From: an uncultured Caulobacterales bacterium
GTDB lineage: Bacteria; Pseudomonadota; Alphaproteobacteria; Caulobacterales; Maricaulaceae
Direction of reading: 5' to 3'
DNA: 64,000 nt
Assembly: GCA_937928165.1 (NCBI GenBank)
Contig: CALFVT010000007.1
Coordinates: forward strand, 1-64,000
This document shows positions 28,994-36,842 of the stretch, one piece after another (position 1 is the stretch's first letter; each line of letters begins with the position of its first letter). A program made the translations under genes and the position numbers. The notes under the pieces are model-generated. The model searched no databases and was not told where the DNA came from. It saw only the letters and a list, made by a program, of their open reading frames with translations.

Positions 28994-29198
28994 GCCCGGC
29001 TATAAAGAGGTGAATACGCCGTGCTTTTTGAATTTCGCGTAATTGATAAGCAACCCGGTCTCTATTAATATAATCTGCATGAGAGGCATTTTCAGAGCGA
29101 ATTAACTGATTTAAGTTCTTAAGCCGTTTCTTAAGATATTTTACAGTTAATTCATCGCTGAGGCTATTGGTTTTATTGATATGGGGGGAATATGTCAT
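28980..29198 (-). CDS. Small hypothetical protein
   Basis: A 72-residue helical, basic product with no recognised family. The start at 29198 has AAAGGA 8 bases upstream, which supports translation. The 3' end overlaps the end of der by 14 bases on the opposite strand. Lys/Arg/Asn-rich central helix (YLKKRLKNLNQLIRSEN) then RVAYQLREIQKARR. It could be a small nucleic-acid-binding or regulatory protein, but nothing in the sequence decides this. Confidence 0.5.
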   Translation of the reverse strand: MTYSPHINKTNSLSDELTVKYLKKRLKNLNQLIRSENASHADYINRDRVAYQLREIQKARRIHLFIAGPIFA

Positions 29199-29372
29199 TA
29201 TCGAAGTCCTTTCATGAATTAACCATATTAAACCTCCCTCAACAGGGCTAATAACGCCTTGTCACGGTTTCGCGCCGTAAGTGTGAGAAATTGCGAAGCT
29301 CATGTCAAAATAGGTGTAGGCTTGACATATAATGCCGTGCACTCATGATAGAGCGGGCCAAAGGAGTAAGCT

Positions 29373-29732
29373 TTGTTACAGCTTCAATGGACAAAAACGA
29401 GTGATAACAAATGGTTACGCCTCTCTGAGGTCGAGTTTGAACGTGTCAATACGGCAGGTGTTTACATCCTATGGCATGGTGGACAAAGCCCTGCGGTTAT
29501 CCACGTTGGAGCCGGGGATGTCGGCACACGATTGCGCGACCACCACAATAATCTTTACATTCGCCGATATGAAAATATGGGTGAATTAATGGTGACATGG
29601 ACCGCGATTAACAGCCTTGCACAGCGAGACGGGGTTGAAACTTACCTGAATAAACTCTGTAAACCGCTCATTTCTGACGTCCGTTTTGTCGCGCCTGCCT
29701 TGCCGGTAATCTCACCGTTTATTAAGAAATAA
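29373..29732 (+). CDS. GIY-YIG-like nuclease-fold protein
   Basis: A 119-residue protein that starts with TTG at 29373, set by AAGGAG 6 bases upstream. The middle resembles a GIY-YIG fold: GVYILWHGG, then VIHVGAGDVGTRLRDHH with the conserved Gly and Arg positions, and a downstream Glu in RDGVETYLNK. The canonical second tripeptide is IHVG here, so catalytic activity is uncertain. It may bind or cut DNA, or be a stand-alone fold of unknown role. Its neighbours are small unassigned frames, which suggests an accessory pocket. Confidence 0.6.
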   Translation: MLQLQWTKTSDNKWLRLSEVEFERVNTAGVYILWHGGQSPAVIHVGAGDVGTRLRDHHNNLYIRRYENMGELMVTWTAINSLAQRDGVETYLNKLCKPLISDVRFVAPALPVISPFIKK

Positions 29733-29733
29733 A

Positions 29734-29826
29734 ATGAAAGTTAAAGGCGCTGTAAATAGTCTGGTCGTTTTCATGGGCTGTATTGGACTTGCGGGCTTTC
29801 CGGCCTGCGTTATTTTACGCCGGTGA
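29734..29826 (+). CDS. Tiny hydrophobic open frame
   Basis: A 30-residue frame starting one base after the preceding stop codon. It has one hydrophobic segment (SLVVFMGCIGLAGFPACVIL) flanked by basic residues, so it could be a single-pass membrane peptide. It overlaps the next frame by 4 bases (GTGA). No family is recognisable at this length; it may be real or chance. Confidence 0.25.
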   Translation: MKVKGAVNSLVVFMGCIGLAGFPACVILRR

Positions 29827-29969
29827 ACCCTCAAAAAGAAACAAACTCTAAGGCCTTTAAGCGCGAACAAGACGCCGCCGAGCGACTAAAGCGGCGTAAA
29901 GCGTTATGCCGAAACACGATTGATGACGGATCGGAAAAGCGTAGAAAGATTATCCGTAAAAACTGTTAA
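29823..29969 (+). CDS. Short basic open frame, GTG start
   Basis: A 48-residue frame whose GTG start overlaps the stop codon of the preceding hydrophobic frame. The product is rich in Lys and Arg (FKREQDAAERLKRRK; EKRRKIIRKNC) with two Cys residues. Read together, the two frames would make a membrane anchor plus a charged tail, so this may also be a single gene with a frameshift. No homolog recognised. Confidence 0.25.
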   Translation: MNPQKETNSKAFKREQDAAERLKRRKALCRNTIDDGSEKRRKIIRKNC

Positions 29970-30052
29970 ATTTGCCGCAGTTTTTTTTTGTTTAAACTTG
30001 CTATATATTTATTATAAGACACGGTTCTTATAACCACATAGAGAATTATTTC

Positions 30053-31069
30053 ATGACCCTTGTGAATGCTTATGCTGCCCTTGAAGCGGGTAAACCACTT
30101 GAGCCGTTTTCCTATAAGCTTGGCGCGATTGGCCGCCGTGAAGTTGATATAAAAATTATCGCAGCGGGCATATGCCATTCTGATTTGTCGATGATTAATA
30201 ATGATTGGGGTAGCTCCCAATACCCGCTTGTGCCGGGCCATGAGAATGTCGGTAAAGTGACGGCTATTGGCGCAGATGTCACCAATGTCGCGATTGGTGA
30301 TATTGTCGGTGTGGGCTGGACGGCGGAATCATGTGCCGTTTGCCATATATGCTTATCAGGCTCGCAGCATCACTGTGCCTCGCAAGCGGGTACGATTGTG
30401 GGCCGCCACGGCGGTTTTGCAGACCATGTTAGGGTGCAAGATATTTGGGCGATTCCTTTGCCAAAAGGGCTTGATCCAAAACTGGCAGGGCCTTTATTTT
30501 GCGGCGGGGTCACTGTGTTCGCCCCATTTATGGAATTTGATATTCGGCCTACTCACCGGGTCGGGATTGTCGGTATTGGCGGGCTTGGCCATATGGCCCT
30601 TAAATTTGCCGCCGCGTGGGGCTGTGAAGTGACCGCCTTTACCTCCAGCCTTGATAAGACTAAGCAGCTTAAAGAGATGGGGGCGCACCGGGTTGTTAAT
30701 TCACGGGATAAAGATGCCCTTAAGGCCGAGCGGGGGCGGTTTGATATGGTGCTTTCCACGGTTAATGTCACCTTGCCGTGGCATAGCTATTTATCTGCCC
30801 TCGCACCAAAAGGACGACTCGTTATGCTCGGCGCGGCCCTAGAGCCCATGCAAGTCCCGGCCTTTAGCTTAATTAGCGGGCAAAAATCAGTCTCCGGCTC
30901 TCAGGTGGGCTCGCCGGCCATGATCGCAACCATGCTAGAGTTTTGCGCGCGCCATAACATCAAGCCGTTAGTGGAATATTTCCCCATGTCCAAAGTCAAT
31001 GAGGCGCTCACCCATTTGGAATCCGGCAAAGCCCGTTACCGCATTGTGTTAACACGGGACGACGGTTAA
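30053..31069 (+). CDS. Zinc-dependent alcohol dehydrogenase (YahK/CAD-like)
   Basis: NAD(P)-dependent medium-chain dehydrogenase, 338 residues. The catalytic zinc site has C41 (GICHSD), H63 and E64 (PGHENVG); the structural zinc is held by C94, C97, C100 and C108. The Rossmann motif is GIVGIGGLGHMALKF. Similarity is to the broad-range aldehyde reductases YahK/Ahr and cinnamyl alcohol dehydrogenases, so aldehyde reduction or detoxification is likely. An AT-rich stretch and a T9 run lie upstream. The 3' end overlaps the convergent SDR gene by 4 bases. Confidence 0.92.
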   Translation: MTLVNAYAALEAGKPLEPFSYKLGAIGRREVDIKIIAAGICHSDLSMINNDWGSSQYPLVPGHENVGKVTAIGADVTNVAIGDIVGVGWTAESCAVCHICLSGSQHHCASQAGTIVGRHGGFADHVRVQDIWAIPLPKGLDPKLAGPLFCGGVTVFAPFMEFDIRPTHRVGIVGIGGLGHMALKFAAAWGCEVTAFTSSLDKTKQLKEMGAHRVVNSRDKDALKAERGRFDMVLSTVNVTLPWHSYLSALAPKGRLVMLGAALEPMQVPAFSLISGQKSVSGSQVGSPAMIATMLEFCARHNIKPLVEYFPMSKVNEALTHLESGKARYRIVLTRDDG

Positions 31070-31803
31070 GCGCCGTAATATTCCGTATCACGAAACCTAA
31101 TGCGCGTGGCTGTTTCTTTATAATCGGGCGATAGCATCTGCGTGATAAGCGGGGCGAGGTCTGCGGGGTCGGGCAAATGGCTTGGGTCTTCGCCGGGCAT
31201 GGCTTTGGCCCGCATTTGCGTGCGGGTGGCACCGGGATCAAGGAGGTTAACCTTAAGGTTTGTTTTTGTCGTTTCATTGGCATAGCAAGTGACAAAGGCA
31301 TCAAGCGCGGCTTTACTGGCGGCGTAAGCGCCCCAATAGGCGCGGTGAGATTGCGCTACGCCCGAGGATATAAATAGCGTCCGTCCCGCCGTTGAGGCCC
31401 GCAGCGGCACGTCAAGGGAGCGGATAAGCCGGTAATTGGCCGTTAAGTTGATATCCATGACCTGATCCCAAATTTTTGGCTCTGTATGGGGGGCAGGCGT
31501 GATTTCACCTAAATACCCGGCATTACCTAATAGGCCGTCCAAACGCCCCCAGCGCTCAAAAATTGTTTTGCCAAGGCGGTCAATATCATCAAATTGCCGG
31601 AGGTCTATGGGGACAAGCGTGCACTCTCCGCCTGCGCCGCGTATGGTATCATCAAGCTCCTCGAGGGCACCTTGTGTACGGCCCGCCGCAATAATATGGG
31701 AGCCAGCTTTGGCGAGAGTGAGGCAAGCTTGCCAGCCAATGCCGCGGGTTGCCCCCGTCACGAGGGTAATACGGCCAGATAAATCAGGTAAAGCTGTGCT
31801 CAT
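31066..31803 (-). CDS. SDR-family NAD(P)-dependent oxidoreductase
   Basis: Short-chain dehydrogenase of 245 residues. The cofactor motif TGATRGIG lies near the N terminus, LGNAGYLG is the NAG motif, and the catalytic Ser and YAASK pair (ISSG, then YWGAYAASKAAL) are present. It lies 6 bases after purF in the same direction, a pairing frequent in alphaproteobacteria. The substrate is unknown; no direct role in purine synthesis is implied. Confidence 0.9.
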   Translation of the reverse strand: MSTALPDLSGRITLVTGATRGIGWQACLTLAKAGSHIIAAGRTQGALEELDDTIRGAGGECTLVPIDLRQFDDIDRLGKTIFERWGRLDGLLGNAGYLGEITPAPHTEPKIWDQVMDINLTANYRLIRSLDVPLRASTAGRTLFISSGVAQSHRAYWGAYAASKAALDAFVTCYANETTKTNLKVNLLDPGATRTQMRAKAMPGEDPSHLPDPADLAPLITQMLSPDYKETATRIRFRDTEYYGA

Positions 31804-31809
31804 AATGAT

Positions 31810-33345
31810 CTAGGCGACTTCCACAAGGAAAGAGAGCTGACGTGTGCCGCCTTTTGCTTCGCGGTCACGGTCAATCAGGGCCGTTGGGTAATGACCCGTA
31901 AAGCAATGATCTGTATATTGCGGAGCGTCTTCTTCGCGGTATTCTTCGCCCATAGCCCAATAGAGTCCAGGGATGGAAAGAAAGCCGAGGCTATCCACTT
32001 CAAGCATTTCCTGCATGGCTTCGAGGCTGTAATTGGCCGCGATAAGTTTTTCTTTGGTTGGCATATCAATGCCGTAATGATCCGGATATTTAATCGGCGG
32101 TGAGGCGGAGCGGAAGTGGACTTCGGTGGCGCCTGCGGCGCGTATCATGCGGACGATCTTTGTTGATGTGGTGCCGCGCACAATAGAATCGTCAACGAGC
32201 AGAACCCGTTTACCTTCGATCATAGATCTATTTGCAGAATGTTTAAGGCGCACACCCATATCGCGAATTTGTTGGGTGGGCTGAATAAAGGTTCGCCCGA
32301 CATAATGATTACGGATAATCCCAAGCTCAAATGGGGTGTTGGATTCTTGGGCAAAACCAAGGGCCGCCGGGACGCCGCTATCGGGGACAGGAATAATGAC
32401 GTCAACATCGGCAGGTGTTTCTTGGGCGAGGCGCTGTCCCATGCGTTTACGCACGTCATAAACGCTCTTGCCGCCAACCACGCTATCGGGGCGGGCGAAA
32501 TAAACAAATTCGAACACACAGGGGCGAGGCTCTGACTTGGGGAAGGCGCGGAAGGTGCGAATGCCGTCTTCATTAATGACAACCACCTCGCCGGGGTCAA
32601 CTTCGCGGATAAATTCAGCGCCGACCATATCAAAAGCGCAGGTTTCAGAGGCGAGAATATAGCTATCGCCAATCCGCCCAATGAGCAAAGGCCGAATGCC
32701 AAGACGGTCACGCGCACCGAGTAAATGGGTGTTTGTCATCGCGACAAACGCATAGCCGCCGTCCACTTGACGCACGGCATCGACAAAACGGTCAACGAAA
32801 TCACCTTCTTTTTTAGAGCGGGCGATAAGATGGATAAGCACTTCGGTATCGCTCGTGCTTTGGAAAATTGCACCGTTTTCGACCAAGGCTTCTTTGAGGG
32901 TGAAGGCGTTAGTGAGATGCCCGTTATGACAAACCGCAAAGCCGCCGCTATGAAGTTCAGAATAAAGCGGCTGTACGTTACGCAGCACGGTTTGCCCCGC
33001 CGTTGAATAGCGCACATGGCCAATGGCCGCATGGCCCTTGAGGCGTTCGGATGGATCGGCGCCGGTGAAGTTATCGCCAACAAGACCCATATGGCGTTCG
33101 GTGTGGAATTTCTCGCCGTCATAACTGGCGATGCCGCAAGCCTCTTGGCCGCGGTGCTGTAGGGCATGCATGCCCAAGGCGGTTAGGGAGGCGGCGTTAT
33201 CCATGCCAAAAATACCAAAAACGCCGCATTCTTCTTTGATTTTATCTGCATTGGGATCGATATAATCTATAGGATTACCGTTTATATCGAAATCAATAAG
33301 CGTGTCATAATCTGCGCTGATAGGGTCGGGGGGGGTATTCGGCAT
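31810..33345 (-). CDS. purF: Amidophosphoribosyltransferase
   Basis: Catalyses the first committed step of purine synthesis: PRPP plus glutamine gives phosphoribosylamine. It is 511 residues. The N-terminal nucleophile is Cys40 in EECGVFGIFG, so 39 residues must be removed to expose it; this leader is acidic. Ntn-domain marks HALQHRGQE and GHVRYSTAG are present, and the PRPP loop is LLVDDSIVRGTTS. The Fe-S cluster cysteines of the Bacillus enzyme are not evident (KYPDHYGID has Asp where Cys is expected). cvpA lies upstream, as in many proteobacteria. Confidence 0.96.
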   Translation of the reverse strand: MPNTPPDPISADYDTLIDFDINGNPIDYIDPNADKIKEECGVFGIFGMDNAASLTALGMHALQHRGQEACGIASYDGEKFHTERHMGLVGDNFTGADPSERLKGHAAIGHVRYSTAGQTVLRNVQPLYSELHSGGFAVCHNGHLTNAFTLKEALVENGAIFQSTSDTEVLIHLIARSKKEGDFVDRFVDAVRQVDGGYAFVAMTNTHLLGARDRLGIRPLLIGRIGDSYILASETCAFDMVGAEFIREVDPGEVVVINEDGIRTFRAFPKSEPRPCVFEFVYFARPDSVVGGKSVYDVRKRMGQRLAQETPADVDVIIPVPDSGVPAALGFAQESNTPFELGIIRNHYVGRTFIQPTQQIRDMGVRLKHSANRSMIEGKRVLLVDDSIVRGTTSTKIVRMIRAAGATEVHFRSASPPIKYPDHYGIDMPTKEKLIAANYSLEAMQEMLEVDSLGFLSIPGLYWAMGEEYREEDAPQYTDHCFTGHYPTALIDRDREAKGGTRQLSFLVEVA

Positions 33346-33402
33346 AGGTCACTCACACAGGGGGTTCACAATAGGTATTTACAGGTGGATATTCACAAGA
33401 CC

Positions 33403-34068
33403 TTATTCAAGGGCCTTGATCTCACTCAGCTCAGGAATATCGCCATCTTTGAGCCGCTCGGCAATAGATTTGATATGAGCAAAAGGCAAGAGACGAATGC
33501 CGTCACCAATTTTATCAAGCAGGGGGTAGAAAGTTGAATCTTGTAAAAAGAACGGAAGTTCAGCCTCTTCAACATCTAAGAAATCCCGTACGGATTTGGG
33601 TGCGTTTTCAAAGGCGGCTCTTTGCTCTGCGGTCAAGCTTTTTTGAAAGTCTTGTTTATCTTTGGCGTCTCGGTAAGAGGCCGTGGTGACCATGACAAAA
33701 AGTGAGGCAATGATAAGCCCGCGAAACACGCCAAACCCTGCGCCTAATAACCGGTCTATGAGACCAATATCTTTGCCTTTCAAGGATTTCACAACGCCAC
33801 TAAGAAGGAAGACAACAAGGAGAAAGGCAAGGCCAAAGGAGCCAAGCCCAAGCGCGCCATCAGCTAGCCAGCTCGGCGTGATAAAACCTTGGGCGGCAAA
33901 GCGAAAACGGCCAAACACAAATAAAGCGACTGCGCCGGCAATGACGAGGGCCAATAGAGAGACTAATTCACGGGCGAAGCCTCGCGATGCGGCCATGAGT
34001 AGGGAAATTAAGCAAATTAACAGGACGACAACATCAAAACCTGTAAACACATACGAGCCTATGCTCAT
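33403..34068 (-). CDS. cvpA: CvpA-family membrane protein
   Basis: Inner-membrane protein of the CvpA family, next to purF as usual. Four hydrophobic segments are visible (FDVVVLLICLISLLMAA, LLALVIAGAVALFVFG, FGLAFLLVVFLLSGVV, FGVFRGLIIASLFVMV) with a long C-terminal cytoplasmic or periplasmic tail. The ATG at 34068 is preferred because AGGGTGA lies 5 bases before it; a GTG three codons upstream is also possible. The biochemical role is unsettled in the family (envelope homeostasis and colicin V production have been reported). Confidence 0.9.
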   Translation of the reverse strand: MSIGSYVFTGFDVVVLLICLISLLMAASRGFARELVSLLALVIAGAVALFVFGRFRFAAQGFITPSWLADGALGLGSFGLAFLLVVFLLSGVVKSLKGKDIGLIDRLLGAGFGVFRGLIIASLFVMVTTASYRDAKDKQDFQKSLTAEQRAAFENAPKSVRDFLDVEEAELPFFLQDSTFYPLLDKIGDGIRLLPFAHIKSIAERLKDGDIPELSEIKALE

Positions 34069-34114
34069 AAAATTCACCCTGCATATTACGATCCGCAGAT
34101 CTTGTGCGGATATG

Positions 34115-35533
34115 TTAGGCGGCCCAAATTCGGTTCACATCAGAATCCGTCATCTTGCCGCTATTTGCAACCGCTTCTACACGTCTTATCAAGTCAGGCA
34201 AAGTCTTGATTGCAATTAATGGCAGGGCGTAATTGTCGTTTTTACCCGGTTTTTGGCCGCTATGGGCGCAAATGGCGCGGTTAAAGCCAAGTTTGGCCGC
34301 TTCTTTGAGGCGCGCATCACTTCGGCCAACGGGACGAACGTCACCAGAAAGGCTAATTTCGCCGAACACAACACAGTCCGCAGGCAGGGCAATATCAAAC
34401 ACAGAGGAAGCAATAGCCGCCGCAACCGCGAGGTCGGCGGCAGGTTCATTAATCCGTAGCCCGCCTGCAACATTTAGGTAAACATCTTTGCCGGCAAAAC
34501 TCACGCCGCAGCGGGCTTCTAATACGGCAAGGACCATAGCGAGCCGTGAATTATCCCAGCCCACGACGGCGCGGCGGGGCGTGCCAAAGGCGGCCGGAGC
34601 TACAAGGGCTTGTATTTCCGTTAAGACAGGGCGCGTGCCTTCAAGGCCAGCAAAAACCGACGCGCCGCTGGCAGCATCGCCGCGTCCATCAAGGAAAAGG
34701 GCAGAGGGATTCGGGACTTCGCCCAAGCCCTTTTCGCCCATTTCAAAAACGCCGATTTCATCCGTCGGGCCAAAGCGGTTTTTATGGGCGCGGAGAATAC
34801 GAAATTGCTGCTGGCGATCGCCTTCGAAATAAAGCACCGCATCGACCATATGTTCGACAACGCGGGGGCCAGCAATTTGTCCGTCTTTGGTGACATGGCC
34901 AACCAAAATAATACAAGCGCCTTGGTTTTTGGCATAGCGGGTTAGCTCCTGCGCACAGGCCCGCACTTGCGCGACAGTGCCCGGCGCTGCGCCGAGCTGA
35001 TCTGTCCAAAGGGTTTGAATGGAATCGATGATAATAACGTCGGGCTTATTGGCCATAAGGCCGTCAATGATCGGCCCCAGAGAGGTTTCACTGGCCAAAG
35101 CAATCGACTCTTGAGAGAGCCCTAATCTTATGGCGCGGCGCTGAACTTGTCCTGTGCTTTCCTCGCCGGAAATATAGGCGGTTTTTACGCCTGCGCGGGC
35201 GAGCTGCCCTGTGATTTGCAGCAGGAGCGTAGATTTACCAATGCCGGGGTCGCCGCCAACCAGAAGCGCTGAACCGGGAACAAGTCCGCCGCCGGCGACG
35301 CGGTCAAATTCGGCAATGCCCGTTATGCAGCGCGGCATATCTTTGATTTCAGCATCAAGGGCAACAAATTCCATCGCCCGACCCCCGCGCCGTTTCGGGG
35401 ATGCGGGACTGGCCGCTTGGCGGACTTCCTCAACCAATGTGTTCCAAGACCCGCAGCCATCGCAGCGTCCCGCCCATTTAGAATGAACGCTCCCGCAGGA
35501 CTGGCACACGAATGTAGAACTTGGTTTCGGCAT
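34115..35533 (-). CDS. radA: DNA repair protein RadA
   Basis: RecA-like branch-migration factor in recombinational repair, 472 residues. The zinc finger uses C10, C13, C24 and C27; Walker A is GGDPGIGKST at 93-102; the RadA-specific KNRFG motif follows in HKNRFGPTDEIG; the C-terminal Lon-like domain contains AGGLRINEPAADLAVAAA. A LexA-type box lies just before the start codon. Order radA-cvpA-purF is conserved in alphaproteobacteria. Confidence 0.97.
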   Translation of the reverse strand: MPKPSSTFVCQSCGSVHSKWAGRCDGCGSWNTLVEEVRQAASPASPKRRGGRAMEFVALDAEIKDMPRCITGIAEFDRVAGGGLVPGSALLVGGDPGIGKSTLLLQITGQLARAGVKTAYISGEESTGQVQRRAIRLGLSQESIALASETSLGPIIDGLMANKPDVIIIDSIQTLWTDQLGAAPGTVAQVRACAQELTRYAKNQGACIILVGHVTKDGQIAGPRVVEHMVDAVLYFEGDRQQQFRILRAHKNRFGPTDEIGVFEMGEKGLGEVPNPSALFLDGRGDAASGASVFAGLEGTRPVLTEIQALVAPAAFGTPRRAVVGWDNSRLAMVLAVLEARCGVSFAGKDVYLNVAGGLRINEPAADLAVAAAIASSVFDIALPADCVVFGEISLSGDVRPVGRSDARLKEAAKLGFNRAICAHSGQKPGKNDNYALPLIAIKTLPDLIRRVEAVANSGKMTDSDVNRIWAA

Positions 35534-35537
35534 AGAT

Positions 35538-35552
35538 GTTCATGACATGTTC
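35538..35552 (-). promoter_or_regulatory. LexA-type (SOS) box before radA
   Basis: On the plus strand GTTC-ATGACAT-GTTC, which reads GAAC-N7-GAAC towards radA. This is the direct-repeat consensus recognised by alphaproteobacterial LexA. It ends 4 bases from the radA ATG, so it would cover the transcription start or leader. Confidence 0.55.
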
Positions 35553-35608
35553 TTTTTACGACGTCAAGATGTGTTCGTGCTGTTTTGCTTAAGACCTAGA
35601 GTTTATTT

Positions 35609-35929
35609 TTATGACCGAATAGAAATGCGGCCTATTAAAATCTCATACCACATTTTCCAATCCCCCATGAGGCTCCAAAGGGGGTAGCTAAAGGTGGCGG
35701 GTTTGTTTTTTTCAAAAAAGAAATGCCCAACCCACGCAAAGCCGTAGCCAATCAGCGGCGTCGCCAAGAGCCACAGCCAGTTTTGCGTCATCGCAACGTA
35801 AATAAAAAGAACTACAATTAATGTTGTGCCAATAAAATGCAGCCGCCGGCAAGTCACATCTTCATGCTCGGAGAGATAATAAGGGTAAAACGCCTTAAAA
35901 GACGTATATCGCTCTGTTGTGCTGTCCAT
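35609..35929 (-). CDS. Mpo1-like DUF962 membrane protein
   Basis: A 106-residue protein with two hydrophobic segments (LHFIGTTLIVVLFIYVAM and WLWLLATPLIGYGFAW). It carries the DUF962 signature: FYPYYLSEH, RRLHFIGT, GYGFAWVGHFFFEKNKP and YPLWSLMGDW. Yeast Mpo1 in this family is an Fe-dependent dioxygenase of 2-hydroxy fatty acids, using conserved His residues that are present here; the bacterial role is not established. AAAGG lies before the start. Confidence 0.88.
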   Translation of the reverse strand: MDSTTERYTSFKAFYPYYLSEHEDVTCRRLHFIGTTLIVVLFIYVAMTQNWLWLLATPLIGYGFAWVGHFFFEKNKPATFSYPLWSLMGDWKMWYEILIGRISIRS

Positions 35930-35960
35930 TTGATTTGCCTTTATATTTTAGAATATTGTC

Positions 35961-36839
35961 TCACTCTGAAAACAAGTTAAAGACCTTGCTTATAATAAGG
36001 AAAATAAGAACGGTTCTTATAACGCGCCATGTGAGGGTCCACAGGCTTAGGCTATCGTCTTCAAACTCGGGGGTCGGTTGTGTGCCGCCTGAGCTTTGCT
36101 GAAATTCTTGCCGCTCTTTTGGGGCGGGGCGGTTAAATAAATCCATTTGAGATTTAAGCCATTCGATTTGCTGTGACTTATAGCTTTCGGCCTCTTGTAA
36201 AAACCGCCATTCCATTTTGTCAAAGATAAGGTTTTCAATCAGCGGGGTGAGAGGGCGGCGCTTGGTTTTGTCTTTGGCTTTATCTTCAATCCATTGGTTA
36301 TAAACGTCGATCAGCCAGTTTCTAAGCCGCAAGTCAAAATCAATATATTCATCAATAGATAAATTATCCTTGCCGTCAAAAATGGCGGATAAGTGGGTTT
36401 TATTTGTTTTTAAAAACGGATCGCTCATGGCTTTGGATAAGCGGGACATGAGGATTTGATCGCCTGTTTGAAATATGTCTTGAATGGCTGGAGTTTCATC
36501 AGCGTTTTTATCTTTGGCTAGGAGTGAGGTAGTGAGGGGCTGCGTGGTGCTGGCCTCTGTTATGTCATCCTCTTGGGGTTTCTCTGATGATATAGGTTCA
36601 GTTGTCGTCTCCGTCTCTGTGTTGGCTTCGGATTCAGGATGATTGTAAGGCTCATGATTATGGGCAAGATTATAAGCGATTTCTTGCTTGGCGATGTCAA
36701 AAGCTTCGCGGAGCTGCATGAAGCCGTCTGGGTCTTCATCGGGGCGCGTGACTCGTAGTTTTTGCGCATAGGCTCTTTTGGCGGTTTTTAAATCCGGCGG
36801 CGGGCTATCAAGCCCTAATATTTCATAATAATATGCCAC
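35961..36839 (-). CDS. J-domain-like co-chaperone with C-terminal membrane anchor
   Basis: A 292-residue protein. The N terminus (MAYYYEILGLD, then AKRAYAQKLRVTRPDEDPDGFMQLREAF in segments) is a J-domain relative, but the HPD tripeptide that stimulates Hsp70 ATPase reads RPD. An acidic Thr/Glu-rich linker spans about residues 65-110. A helical middle region follows, then a transmembrane segment near the C terminus (VIRTVLIFLIISKVF). It starts 3 bases after hscC and resembles the E. coli DjlB/DjlC partners of HscC in architecture. Confidence 0.8.
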   Translation of the reverse strand: MAYYYEILGLDSPPPDLKTAKRAYAQKLRVTRPDEDPDGFMQLREAFDIAKQEIAYNLAHNHEPYNHPESEANTETETTTEPISSEKPQEDDITEASTTQPLTTSLLAKDKNADETPAIQDIFQTGDQILMSRLSKAMSDPFLKTNKTHLSAIFDGKDNLSIDEYIDFDLRLRNWLIDVYNQWIEDKAKDKTKRRPLTPLIENLIFDKMEWRFLQEAESYKSQQIEWLKSQMDLFNRPAPKERQEFQQSSGGTQPTPEFEDDSLSLWTLTWRVIRTVLIFLIISKVFNLFSE

Positions 36840-36842
36840 GAC

